A DNA stretch of 64,000 bases from Ornithodoros turicata (Eukaryota > Arthropoda > Arachnida > Ixodida > Argasidae): assembly GCF_037126465.1 (NCBI RefSeq), contig NC_088206.1, positions 9,833,187-9,897,186 on the forward strand. Reading direction: 5' to 3'. The notes beneath the pieces were generated by a model. The model was not told the origin of the DNA. It did no database searches and worked only from the letters and a program-made list of their open reading frames with translations. Each line of letters begins with the position of its first letter. Position 1 is the stretch's first letter. The translations under genes were made by a program, and so were the position numbers. Below, in pieces: positions 23,409 through 34,485 of the stretch.

Positions 23409-24418
23409 GGCCTATCCAGGGTGTCGGAGCCAACCGAAAACCGGAACCGAAAACCGAAAAAAACCGCTATTTTGATGCGAACCGGAACGGAATCGAAACC
23501 GTATACGTTTTTTTCGCTCAGGAGGGAAACCGAAAAATATATTTAACGGTTTTCGGTCAAAGAAAAAACTTCGCCGGTTTGGCTACGTCGTGTGCTCTGA
23601 AGTCATGTCATGGATACTATACGAGGGTTACGGTTACGGTGCAATGTATGTCGGTATACTATGACCCTTAGGCTCCCTTTGTAATGGTTTATCGGTCGCG
23701 CACGCACACACACTTAGAGGTAGATGTGACTCTCTAGCAATGTGCCGTAGTGTTCGTTTTAATTTGATCCCCGAAACTCCCCTCAACTAAACAGCGACCC
23801 AAGGGGGCTGCATAACGGCATCTTTATCGCTATTGTCGCGCAACGCGTCCCTTGTTTGAGAGCAGCTAAGTTGAATACATTTACGTATACGCGAGGCAGG
23901 CCCGTGCGAAGTGGCAACTCTACACCAAGAAAATAAAACGGAGCCGTCGAGCGCGTTTGTGAGAGAGGGTGTTCCTCGATTTGCGTCGTACTCGTGCGGT
24001 GGTGCTTGCTGGCTATACAGTAGCAACAGACATTCGGATGGGACGCGATCGCTCCAACCCAGCAAGAAAGTACTTTACGTATGACATCACGACAAACAAG
24101 TCCGTTTGTAGCATGCGCTTCAAGAAAGGAGAAAGCCCACTTGAACAGACAGTAGCCTACAGGAACCAGGAGCTACCAATTTCACAGCTGCCTATTAATA
24201 TTAAATACCATGTATGCGGAATAAACGGGTTTACATTTTGTAACGTTGATTTTTTTATTTGTGGGGATGAATATTCCCAGCAGAAGCGGAACCGGTTAAA
24301 AACCGGTATGAACCGTTATTTTTTTGCTCCGGAGCAGAACCGGTACCGGATCGTTTATGATGTAACCGGAACGAAAACCGGAACGAAAAACGTTTCGGTT
24401 CGACACCCTGGGCCTATC
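23409..24418 (+). mobile_element. hAT transposon with AACCGG subterminal repeats
   Basis: The element spans 23417-24410 and is flanked by a perfect 8-bp target duplication, GGCCTATC (23409-23416 and 24411-24418). Its termini are CAGGGTGTCG and the reverse complement CGACACCCTG. Eight-bp duplications and short CAGGG-type ends are diagnostic of hAT. Both ends carry many copies of AACCGGAACCG-like motifs, likely transposase-binding repeats. An internal remnant of a BED-type zinc finger (24038-24125) indicates descent from an autonomous element. Confidence 0.92.
24038..24125 (+). pseudogene. Decayed BED zinc finger of a hAT transposase
   Basis: The reading MGRDRSNPARKYFTYDITTN then KSVCSMR has the start typical of BED fingers in hAT transposases: a GR start, a KYF aromatic block, and a T-N-K segment before the first cysteine. 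The partner cysteine of the expected C-x2-C is arginine. A possible continuation HLNRQ lies in the next frame, where an L-x-R-H would be expected. The open frame continues to the element end without domain content. It is not functional. Moderate confidence, as this rests on motif memory. Confidence 0.5.
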
Positions 24419-25455
24419 CCAGGCCCAAGCAGGTACATTAAATTGAATACAATTCAAACAACCTTTAATCAAACAAGCAGGACCCTTTGAAGGCACTTTA
24501 TCTTCTTGTGTCTTCACAAAGCCTTCGTTTTGAACTCAAAAGAATGAGGCTAGGAAAATTACTTTACCCCCCCCCCCCCTAGGAAAATTAAACGGAAAAC
24601 AAACAAGAGGAAGGACCAGCGAGGGCTACAGCCGTCTACAAATTACGAAAACTCGATAACCAAATTGTTTCTATCTTTTTACTTGTTTATTTTACTACGC
24701 CATATAAGTACTCCGTTTCATCGTGTCTGTTGCGTGTGTGGGTTTATCTGGTGTCCCTGTGGATTCTATTATTTCAATATGATGTAATGATGATTCGAAA
24801 CGTTGGTTCGTGTATGTAACGATGGTTCAAAGCGCTCCAGTCCAAACTTGAACAAACGGAATAAAGAATGAAGCATGAGGAACAATATGAGGGAGCCCTA
24901 AATTGCAAGAACATCGAAGCGAAGTGCATGTTTGCTGTGTTGGAAACAAACGATAGATGTACAAAGCAATCTTTTGTAATGTATTTGTAAGCAATTTGTA
25001 AGCAATGTACAAAGCAAGCTCCGTTTGTGATCATAGACCGTCTCGCCCGCTCATACGGTTGCAAGTAGTATTTGAAAAAGCAATTTTTCCCATCCATGAT
25101 CATTTATCATTCATTGCCTCTCATTTGTTAATAGCCGCAATTTGCATCGCCCTGTATCGTTGGTCTTGTGTTGTGTATGTTATGTGTGTGTTGTGCTTGT
25201 TGTATAGTACCATGTGAAATCCGTCTAGTAAATCTCTCCCACACACAAAAAAAGCAATAGCAGACGTATACAGCCTGGTTGAACATTCCCGTCTCCAGTA
25301 ACAAGCATGTCTCAATTTCTAGTATTTGGCAATCCATAATGATGATGATAATTCGTGGCTTTCCGTCGAGAGATAACTAGTAGTTACAACAACAACAATA
25401 AATGAAGGAGAAGTGATTATGACATGGTATGTTTCGTACGTATTCACCTATTCGT
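24419..25455. other. Intergenic, no gene recognised
   Basis: Contains a C run near 24567-24579 and repeated GTAAGCAATGTA-like words at 24975-25015. No supported gene. Confidence 0.45.
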
Positions 25456-25499
25456 ACGTATTCAGCAACGCCGAACCAACAAAAAAAAGTGTGGAATCT

Positions 25500-25946
25500 T
25501 ATAAAAGGTGTACTTAACCAGTCAAACGACAGTGTGTAAGTGTCTGCTGTGCGAAATTATGAAGGCAACATTATAACAGATGCGTCCGATATGTGTAACC
25601 TCCTTAACCAATACTTTTGTAGCATCACAGACCAAGTCGAGTATATACCTCCAGCGAGAACTGATTCAGTTATGCCACCAGAAAGGCGCTCACCAACATT
25701 TTTCTTGGAACCAACGTGTGCAGAGGAAGTGCAAACTGTCATGTTAAACATGAAAGTAAAAAAATCCACTGGGTACGACAACATTTCACCCAGGTTCTTG
25801 AAACATTTTCGACATTATCTTTCAGGGCCATTGTCTCGTATTATAAATGACATTTTCTTAGAAGGAGTGTTTCCGGCGGCACTAAAGGTCGCTAAAATCA
25901 TACCAGTACACAAAAAGGGGGATAGGCTCCAGAATTCCGATTATAA
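25500..25946 (+). pseudogene. LINE reverse transcriptase, N-terminal part
   Basis: The frame contains LLNQYFCSI, AEEVQTVMLNMKVKKSTGYD and VAKIIPVHKKGD, then NSDY just before the insertion. These are the fingers-side motifs of non-LTR reverse transcriptase: the K-x-T/S-x-G-x-D block and the P-x-x-K-K-G-D block. The reading continues after the inserted transposon at 27158. A stop near 25533 precedes the frame. Confidence 0.85.
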
Positions 25947-27153
25947 GGACTGTGCGACAAACTGGTGCCGCCGCCACGCGGCCTCCGGAGAAAGTACCTT
26001 GCGTGATAGCCGCCTGGTAGCCAGCTTTGTTTACATGTGAGGCGCGAGCGTCTTTTTTTCTTTTTTTTTTTCGTTGCTACACCGGAACTGTAGCATCGCT
26101 AACTGTGCAAGCACCTACAAGAACTCTTGACTAGGGAAGAGATGTTTCATTGGTTCGAGTGAATAGCGTTCGTGACGCGCGTTCGGCGCTTGCATGAGGT
26201 GTGCACACCATGAGCGAATATATCCTATTTCTTTTCTAGTTTCGATGACACTGAGTGAAGACCTGCAAGATAGTCAATTATTTACAGTTGCCACTTTCGT
26301 GACGGTGAAACGCCGCTGGATACTGTATCACCGTCAAATGCACCGACCAAACGGCCTCTTATTTCGAGGTAATGATTGAGGTGTTTCATCGCCAGTGCCC
26401 AAAGTTGCTCCCGGTAATTTGGCTGACGAGTCTCACAAGTCTTCGAAGTACTACGTTGTCCAAAAAGTTTAGTATTTACGCACCGACCATTTCACAAACC
26501 GTCGTGTACCGTCGTTTCACAAACCGTCGGGTGTAAAAAGTTATAATTTTTGCTTTGATGATACCTTTAGCGTTATTGTATCTGAAGATACTGGAAAACA
26601 GTACAAGTTCAGACAATAGGCAATTACCACACGTGTTTATTTCTGTGGATAAAACGAACACACGATGTAGATTTCAGTGACAAAGCTATGTGCCCAGTGA
26701 TGTGCCAAAAGGACGAAAGGAATACGAGACTCAGTCAGAAACGTAATGTTACAAGTGGCTGGAGTCAGAGAGAGGCACCTATATAGTCTTCGCTAGCAAG
26801 CCAGGATTTTGTGAGACATTAAATAACCATCCTCTCGACGTATCACAGGTGTCTTGACACAGACCGACGCGAGCGGCTGTATCCCATTCGGCTCTGTTGG
26901 ATACATTATAAATACGGTGGTTGCTTCTGTGCAGTTTGTCTCCATTCTCTTCGTTCGGGCCCCTGAAAGGTTTCACATTATTTGCACTTCGAAAATCTGC
27001 CCTTCTAATTACGCCGGTCGGCACGCAAGCTACTGTTCCACTTGAGAATGCATAGAACGGGCGGCGTGGTATCACGTTGGACACTTCCAAGACTGCCACT
27101 GGCGGCGCTGTCGCGATGGAGCAGCGCGCCCCCTTTAGGCGCCACGCGGTGCC
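25947..27153 (-). mobile_element. Non-autonomous DNA transposon, copy B, inserted in the LINE
   Basis: This is the reverse-complement counterpart of 5728-6902 over its full length. The insertion point is flanked by TATA (25942-25945, with one extra A, and 27154-27157). Removing the insert leaves the LINE reading D-Y-R continuous, which fixes the boundaries. The termini share the imperfect inverted repeat GTGCGRCA near GG ends. No transposase is seen. The LINE must predate this insertion. Confidence 0.85.
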
Positions 27154-27157
27154 TATA

Positions 27158-28454
27158 GGCTCATAGCTGTGCTGAGTTCACTCAGTAAGGTGATCGAAAC
27201 GCTTCTTCTCCATCGTAGACTGTTAAAGTATCTTGACAAACATAGCTTCTTGTCCGAATGTCAGTTCGGGTTTCGCCCAGGCAAATCTACAGATTTGGCG
27301 CTACTCAACACTGTTGAGAAAGTTAGAACAGCCATACACAGAAAAAGATTAATAATGGGCATATTTATAGATCTAGCGAAGGCGTTTGACCTCATAGATC
27401 ATTAGAGATTAATGCTGAAACTAGAACTGTACGGAATAAGAGGTACGCCAATACAACTCTTAAATAGCTACCTAACTGGAAGAACCCAGTACGTACCAAT
27501 AGGCGATGATAAATCTACTAGCCTACAAAACATAGTTGGCGTACCCCAGGGTTCAATCCTGGGCCCTCTGCTTTTTTTAGTTTTTGTCAATGATCTGCCA
27601 GAGTCCTTGTCAGCAGAGTGTACCCTTTACGCGGAGGACACCAGCGTGTTTGTGGATGCCGTAACTCTAGAAACACTTTACCACGAAGCTAACCAAGCTC
27701 TTAACAGACTGTCAATCTGGCTGTCGTTAAATGAGTTAGTTCCGAAGTTTTCAAAAACTAGCTACGTAGTGTTTCGACCAGTACAGAGATCCCTTGATCT
27801 TGAGAATTCGAGTGTGTGTTTTAGTTGTCACAGGCTCTCTCCGGCAGAGTCGGTAAAGTTTTTGGGTGTCACACTTAATGAGCACCTTAACTGGCAAGAA
27901 CATGTTAGTTACATTAGAGCGAAACTGTGTTGCGGCCTACAGGCACTGTCGAAGGTCAGAACCTCTTTTCCCGCACGCATGCTGGTCAATATCTACAATG
28001 CTTTGATCCACTCACACTTAAACTATGCTCTCGTGGCATATGGACTAATCTATAGCGGTGTACTTCAGCCTTTGCTAATAGTTCAGAAGCCGGTGCATTG
28101 AGAATCATATTGGCCAAGGGTCCCAGGAACTCGATCACACACGCCTTCTCCCTATTTTCGATTATGGATATCTTTACACTTATCAAATATAAATTAATTT
28201 TACTAGTACACAGTTTGGTGTACTCCACTTGTGTACTTAGTTCTGTTTCTCTTACATATTACAACACAACTTATTCGGCGCGCAGAACATACATGCACCT
28301 TAGAATGCCCTTCCCAAGAACTAATTTTGGTATATATAGATTTAGTTATTGCGGACCAATAGCATGGAATGAATTACCAAAAGAGCTTCGGCAATTAAAT
28401 AACTTTTTCTTATTTAGACAGCGACTACGAGCACATTTAACTGGGCATTGATAC
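27158..28454 (+). pseudogene. LINE reverse transcriptase, catalytic and C-terminal part
   Basis: Motifs in order: LSSLSKVIE, CQFGFRPGKSTDLALL, FIDLAKAFD (first catalytic aspartate kept), VPQGSILGPLLF, then YAEDTSV where YADD is expected. SVKFLGVTLNEHLNWQEHV follows, and a C-terminal FSYCGPIAWNELPKEL block. An in-frame TAG at 27403 and a frame change near 28098 break the reading. The order and tail fit the Jockey/CR1/L2 group; a finer assignment needs a tree. Confidence 0.9.
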
Positions 28455-28762
28455 ACCGCTATCTTTGTCACTGTTTTAGTGTATGATATTGTTGTCGTTA
28501 GTGATGCATATGTCATTTAGTATTACTAGGGCTAGTCATTTTACTTGAGGTGTTAGCGTTGTAGTTGAGATAACTATTGCTGATGCTGTTAATTTGTCGA
28601 ACATCTGTTACATACCTGTGTTTTCACTTTATTACGCTTGTGCTGATAGGCTGACCCACAAGACATGTAACGCAGTGTCCATATTGTTTGCCCACGCGGC
28701 ACTACATAACAGGCTGCGGCCTCGTAGTCCCACATTTCATCAGTGTACGAGCAATGTGTCAG

Positions 28763-28813
<51 letters not shown>

Positions 28814-28974
28814 AAATTACAGACGGTAGCGTGCGATGCTACGTGGCGTGGCCGACATGAACATGTAGTTGAGTAATGGTCGGCATCTATGTTTCCCACA
28901 TCACACAGAGGTCTTCTTATGATATCGGTGGAGATAAACTGCAGCTGAAGTCAAGGACAGACGTTGACGAAAAA

Positions 28975-29112
28975 CCTGCCGTTGCCGGGGGCGAAACTCT
29001 AACCCACACCACTCGTGAAGATTCCAGGGCCTCGTTCATGAAGACACGGACACCACGCTCACTTTGACCCATTCTCCCTTACATTTTTCTTCCATGCACG
29101 CTCACACACACA
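28975..29112 (-). mobile_element. tRNA-SINE fragment (family of 63240-63430), degenerate
   Basis: Shares the plus-strand order ACTCTAACCCACA (decayed B box on the minus strand), CTTACATTTTT and a GCTCACACACACAC tail with the element at 63240-63430. Heavily mutated. Confidence 0.4.
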
Positions 29113-29994
29113 CAACGTAGGAAGAAACGGTACAAAAAAAAAGAAGAAGAAGAAGAAATGGCCATAGACTGCGTATGTAGGAATATGTCAGAAAAAAGAG
29201 AGGGAGAAGAACGAAGCTCGGTTTAGAGGTGTCTAAATTTAGCGCCGTATTTGAAAATACTATTGCAGGGAAAATGGCGACCTGTTACGTCTTGGCGGAA
29301 ATCATTTTTGATAATCAAGTTTTAGCTAAACACATGGTTCCACGATGACTTTTGTTTGGGTATCATGTCCATCTTCTCTAGGACTTCGTGCTAAAGAAGT
29401 CTAGGTGTCGCTCTGAAAGGTTATCTTCATTTCTGGCGACTCTTATCCAAGATGAACTGCATACATTGGTTTACAATGTATATTAACACCTAATTAAGAC
29501 GATTGACTCATCATATGTAAATGCAGACTTTCTTGTAATTGTAAAATTAGAGACGGAGAACCAGAACTGAAATATTCGTATAACGAAAGGGATTGCCCTC
29601 ATCTGTTCCGCTTCTATTTCAGTCACTGTGGCGATTGCTTCGGAAACCTTCACGACTGAATAATCAGAAATGGAAAGCTCCAACGATGTTGAAGCAAATC
29701 GCTTTGTCGTTGAATGATCGCCTTGAGTGAAACCGTAAAACGGTCATCACCAATCCTGATGCAGGTCACCAATAAATGTCAGGCCCAGATGCTCATACTT
29801 TTGAACCGGGAAAGAGTCTACTTGATGTTTGCATTGCAGAAAATATTATCCTCCCATTTGCGCCCTTCACAGCTCACAAAACCATACTTTAGGTTTCTGA
29901 GGAGCGCAGTTGAAAATGCAAAATGCCTGCAGACCTTTGTCCAATAATACAGGGTGGCCTAGACTGTAAATGGCATGCATCGCCGATTCATCAG
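29113..29994. other. Intergenic, no gene recognised
   Basis: Only short frames. TACAGGGTGGCC at 29948-29959 resembles the right-hand end of the fold-back element at 56542-57416, but no partner end was found nearby. Confidence 0.45.
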
Positions 29995-30617
29995 TGATGG
30001 CCACTAACTACTTCTACAGTAGTTTAACTATAAGTACTAACTACTTCGCAATGGAGTAGTCTAACTAGTAGTTCAACTACTTTTCAGTGGAGGTAGTTAA
30101 AACTACTTTCACTACATCTATGGCTACTTAACGTTGCCCATCAACACCAATCCCATTCTATAGTGTTCTTGGACACCTAAATATGACTCACAAACAGTCC
30201 ATGACTTGAAAACCCGAGACGAGGTAGGGATGAAAACAGACACACACAAACACGGTCTCACCACGTGGACCATCATGGATCGTCACCACCAGCTCGCTTG
30301 CTACATAACTTTCCTTTCGTTATCACAAACAGTGATACAAGTGAAAATTTAGTACACTTGCACGGCACAATTGCTCTGCACCTCCGTTCTCATCAAGCAT
30401 GTAGCTCAAAGTAAAAGTCGTAAGCACAATCGTGCCGTAAACCTTGCAGCAAAATCGGAAGTAGTTGGTAACCTAGCCAGTAACCTAACTACTGTAGTTA
30501 ACTACTCGAAATAGTAGTTTAACTAGTAGTTGCCACTACATTTCTGCAAGTAGTTGATTACTACTTTTGAAATACAATCAGGTAGTTTAACTACATGTGG
30601 TTAACTACTAGCCATCA
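29995..30617. mobile_element. Probable MITE with AGTAGTTTAACTAC subterminal repeats
   Basis: The left end TGATGGCCACTAACTAC and the reverse complement of the right end, TGATGGCTAGTAGTTAAC, are imperfect inverted repeats. Dense AGTAGTTTAACTAC/AGTAGTTNNACTAC motifs fill both ends, as in the hAT elements of this window, while the middle is ordinary. No clean target duplication is visible, so hAT membership is inference. Confidence 0.6.
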
Positions 30618-30746
30618 AAAATAACAAAGACGGTTAAGAGCATCAACGGCACTGCTTCAGTTATTCTGCATCGGGGATACACGCATGTTTTCAAAGAGAA
30701 ACGATAGTAAACAGTTGATGCTCTTAACCGTCTTTGTTATTTTTGA
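30615..30746. repeat. Perfect 33-bp inverted repeat with 66-nt loop
   Basis: Arms at 30615-30647 and 30714-30746 are exact reverse complements, starting TCAAAAATAACAAAGACGG. The loop and the right flank share TTCTGCATCG. The left arm overlaps the end of the preceding MITE, so the inverted duplication probably arose at that end. Confidence 0.9.
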
Positions 30747-31976
30747 TTCTGCATCGCCGGAAACTTGTACGTTGTCTTTTCTTCACGTTCTAGTAGCCAT
30801 CACTGCGATTTATACCGTCTGTTGGCCTGCCTATCCACCAGTCCACCCTTATTCGAAAATCGGAACTTCACACTAAAGAGCGCCTTTTTTCGCTGAAACG
30901 TAACTCGCTAAACTATGGACATGTACTCAAAAACGAAACTCATTAAACGATTGGAAGACCCTAAGAAGGAATCAACGAATTTTTCGTGTTTCTCTTTTTT
31001 TTTTTCATACGTGTCGACATGCGCAGCCTAAACGTACCATCGGCGCGCTCGCGATCATTTTTACACCCATCCGAGCTGGAACCATTTCTTCCGGGACCGT
31101 TGTTGAGGTTCAAATTTAGCGTTTGTCAGCATCTGAAATTTAGGTTAATACCCGTTCTCTCCCGACTCGGCCCGGTCGTTTTACCACCCATATATTTTAT
31201 ATATTTATCTAAACAAATACCCACAGCGCGTAAGAGGCATTACAGTAGGGAGGATAGAGAACAAAAATAGATGAATAGCGGCAGACACACACGACATCAA
31301 CATTCTGTTATTATACTTGGCACAACTTGTTAAAAAAAATTAACACTTGGTTGGCTAACCACATCTTGATGGATACCATTCCATTGTGAATAGACCATGG
31401 AAAGAAAGTATATTTGAATATATCCGTTCGGTATATATACGCATACGCATATATACGCTTTTTTTTTTTGTCAGGGAGAACCTTTACTCTTTCTTTTTTT
31501 GAAGAGTAGCAAGCCAAATATTGGCTGACCTCTCTCAACACTTAAAAACAACAACAACATATGCGCTTTTACGTTCTTACAATGGTCACCTCTTTCGCAT
31601 ACACACGGAGGCAATGAAATGTATTGTGAACGGTTTAGTGGACACAGGTTGTTGTAGATGTTATCAAAATACTTTAGTCGGAAGTTCCTGCAACGAATGG
31701 ACAATGGATCCCAACACACTCCTTTTCGGAGCAAAACTTTTACACAGTTCTGCCAATAGCATTCACCAAAAGTCTGCTTATGTTTTACAAAGGCAAAATT
31801 CAAACTACTTATTCTTGTCGCATTGTTGAGGCTGCAGCCGCAACAAAGCAGATGTGCACACATAGAAAGAAATGCGAGACCCTGTAGGAGGAAAATGAAG
31901 CGAAACAAAGTTCAATGAGGACGACGAATGGTTTGATAAGCCACAGACGCTCGTTAATGCGGTATAACCATTGAGG
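30747..31976. other. Intergenic, no gene recognised
   Basis: Frames of 102 and 145 codons overlap on opposite strands at 31471-31908 without recognisable motifs. No other support. Confidence 0.45.
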
Positions 31977-32281
31977 CCATCAAGACAAGCTCAAGCTCAA
32001 GCTCAAGCTCATCAAGGCCAGCTCCCGTGGCTCAGTGGTTAGCGTGCTGGCCATGTCACGTCGAGACTGGGAGGTACCCGGGTTCGAATCCCGGTGCCGG
32101 CTGTGCTGTCTGGGGTTTTTCCTGGGTTTTCCTCAGACGCTTTCAGACATATGCCGGCACAATTCCCTTAGAAGTCGGCCCAGGACGCACATACCCCCAG
32201 GGCGTGAGTCGTGACGTTGCCCACATACGTGAGGCCGACAACGGCAAGCCCTATCACCACCCACCACCACCATCAAGACAA
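31977..32281 (+). mobile_element. Full-length tRNA-derived SINE with target duplication
   Basis: A 12-bp direct repeat CCATCAAGACAA flanks the element (31977-31988 and 32270-32281). The tRNA-like head carries an A box TGGCTCAGTGG (32028-32038) and a B box GGTTCGAATCC (32081-32091), the internal RNA polymerase III promoter. The family-specific body follows (TTTTCCTCAGACGCTTTCAG, GAAGTCGGCCCAGGACGC, GCCGACAACGGCAAGCCC), then a (CCA)n tail. Four copies of GCTCAA between the left duplication and the head are extra. A 153-codon frame across it is read-through, not a gene. It resembles the tick tRNA-SINE class (Ruka-type), from memory. Confidence 0.93.
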
Positions 32282-34485
32282 CAGCAGATTGTAAGAAGTC
32301 AAGCACTACGCATTAGAAATAGGAGAAAGAGACAACCAGACCGAAATAACGACCACAGAAAGGAATGCAATAGATACTCAAATGCTTTGAGACAAGATGC
32401 GCGGGAAACGAAGCACGATAAAGAAATGAGTAGCAGTACAAACGAGGAGGAGGTCTGGGTAGCTATCATTATACATAGGCCCCACTAAGTGCATTGCCAG
32501 AGTGACATATGCACGATCGAGCTATAGGAATGATAAATGGAACTGTGTACGAGTGACTACGGTTAGTGCACTTTTTCCTATTTTCACTCAGAATACTTGG
32601 CATCTGTAATATAGTACCCCTGCATACTTATCATAGTGACGCATCAAAGAATGTGGCTTGCATAGTTGGGCTGGTACGGACCTTCGTAGGTTAGTGATTA
32701 CGAAAACGCCTGACACGAATAAAGGACATTTTAAATTTTAAATCGTCTACCGCGAGGGTTCAGCTCAGGTGTCTTGTTTACCGTTTCATTTTTGTTACAT
32801 CCTTTTTGAAGTAAATGACGAAAGGGTGACTTCCGCTCCGTTCCTGTCCGTGTGTGTCCTTTGCTGTCGCGTTTACCTGCTATGTATACCAGCCCTGCCC
32901 CATATATATATTTCATTTGAAAATCTTACGGTTCCCGCAACTACTAGATATGAACTTCAGATGACGTTCCTTGAGACGTTCCTGAGAGTGCGGGAAGACA
33001 ACGACTCTTGCATTCTGGCTCGCTCTCACTCCACTTTTATATTCAGATGACTCTCTCAGACTTGCAACACATACAGCTGCCACAGACATGATTCAGCGAT
33101 GTTGTTGCACATTCAGATATATTGCGTTCTGCGTAAGGTTTCTGCAGTCAAATGCACTCGGACGATAAAAATGACACTCAAATAAGAGCTCTGCGCGCAC
33201 TCCTGCTTCTATGTATCTCTGGTCTACCTACTGCTTTGGCTCGAAAGAGCTAGCATTATTACATGAAGAAACAAAAATAATAGCGTTGTCATGTTGGGTT
33301 ACAATGTGTCTCTGTAGCCTTCGCCACAACTGTTCTCTCGTGACATGTTCATGTTCGCCTGCATAGATACATCGTCGTACTATGCAATGAAGCTAATCAC
33401 ACCACTAACAGCACTGGTCGCGGTGATATATTTTCTATTGACTAGCGCGTTATTCTCGATGGCATGACCGACTGGCTATACACTTACACCTTCTTTTCTT
33501 TATTATTTGCATTTTATACATTCCAAGATGAAATTACATTGTACACGAAGATGTCCAATTGATAACAAACATTATAATTGGCCAAGTAGATTGCCACCGT
33601 ACAAAATTAAGCAACAAGACAGCTACCTCTCATTTAGAGTGTCTAGCAACATGTTCAGCTCATGATTTTTGCGCGACAACATTGAGCTTCCAAGGGATTC
33701 CACGTACATTCTTAAAAGCCTGTATAGCGCCATGAAGGATTGCTCGATTTGCGTGAGATATGTCTTGGCTCGTAGATTTCGGTGATTTCTGGCGCTTAAT
33801 GAGGTCATATATTTAGTGTGTCTGGCCTTAAAAACGTTCCTGCAGCACGCAGGAGATTATAGAAATTGCCCTACTCCCAGTGCCCTCCAGAAGATGGGTG
33901 ATCGTCCTCTTCCCTCCCCAAAAGCGCTCTTAAAACGGCTCATAGCAATACTCCACTCTTCATTACCCTTAAGTGGTTTACCTCAAAGAGCAATTGGGAT
34001 TTTTTTCCACCTCTGCGAAAACCTCCAGCATAAACGGTGCGTTCCTCCTTTAAGCTTAAAGAAGCAGAAGGGGACGGGGGGGGGGGGGGGGAAGCGCCTC
34101 GAAGATATGTTTGTGTTAACCGTGTAATATGAACATACTACATTTAGGAGCCGTTATGCAAGGTATTTCCTGTGGGAAGCGCGCGCACTTCCTGAGAAAA
34201 TTAGTTTACGAGAATGCTCGCAGCGGCAACGAACTCCTCCATCTCTTTCTGGAGTTGTTGCTCTTTCTGGAGCTCTTTCATGTTGTGACGTAAGTTCAAC
34301 CGATCACTTTTATTGGCTGTTGAGAATCGTCTACTATGCTAGCGTAGGAACAAGGTGAAGGGTCTAATGCTCGGTGTCAGACGCGGGACGCCAAACACAG
34401 CAGCAAAAAGAGAGAGAAAAGAAATGAAGAATAGAAGGCGCGCGCGCCTTACTATTGGGCTGATGAGATGACGTAGCAGAATGGC
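32282..34485. other. Intergenic, no gene recognised
   Basis: Short frames only; a 16-base G run at 34076-34091. No supported repeat or gene. Confidence 0.45.
34076..34091. repeat. Poly(G) run
   Basis: Sixteen G bases in a row. This could form a G-quadruplex or mark an assembly-sensitive site. Confidence 0.9.

Larger units (their letters stand above)
25460..28813 (+). mobile_element. 5'-truncated LINE (Jockey/CR1/L2-like), split by a DNA transposon
   Basis: One LINE copy is read from about 25460 to the (AAAT)n tail at 28768-28813. Coding blocks before 25946 and after 27158 belong together; 25947-27153 is an inserted element. The 3' region after 28454 is non-coding and ends in the microsatellite, typical of CR1/L2-type LINEs. 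There is no endonuclease domain, so the copy is 5'-truncated. Several stops and frameshifts show it is dead. Confidence 0.88.

Noticed and set aside
28768..28813. Independent (AAAT)n microsatellite
   Set aside because: It sits exactly at the LINE 3' end and is best explained as the LINE tail.
29948..29990. Mariner element start TACAGGGTGGCC
   Set aside because: No matching opposite end or transposase found nearby; too short to call.
32021..32092. Functional tRNA gene
   Set aside because: A and B boxes are present, but the cloverleaf is not complete and the sequence continues into the SINE body and target duplication.
32027..32488. 153-codon plus-strand frame starting at the SINE
   Set aside because: Its first half is translation of the tRNA-SINE; similar frames appear at every SINE copy.
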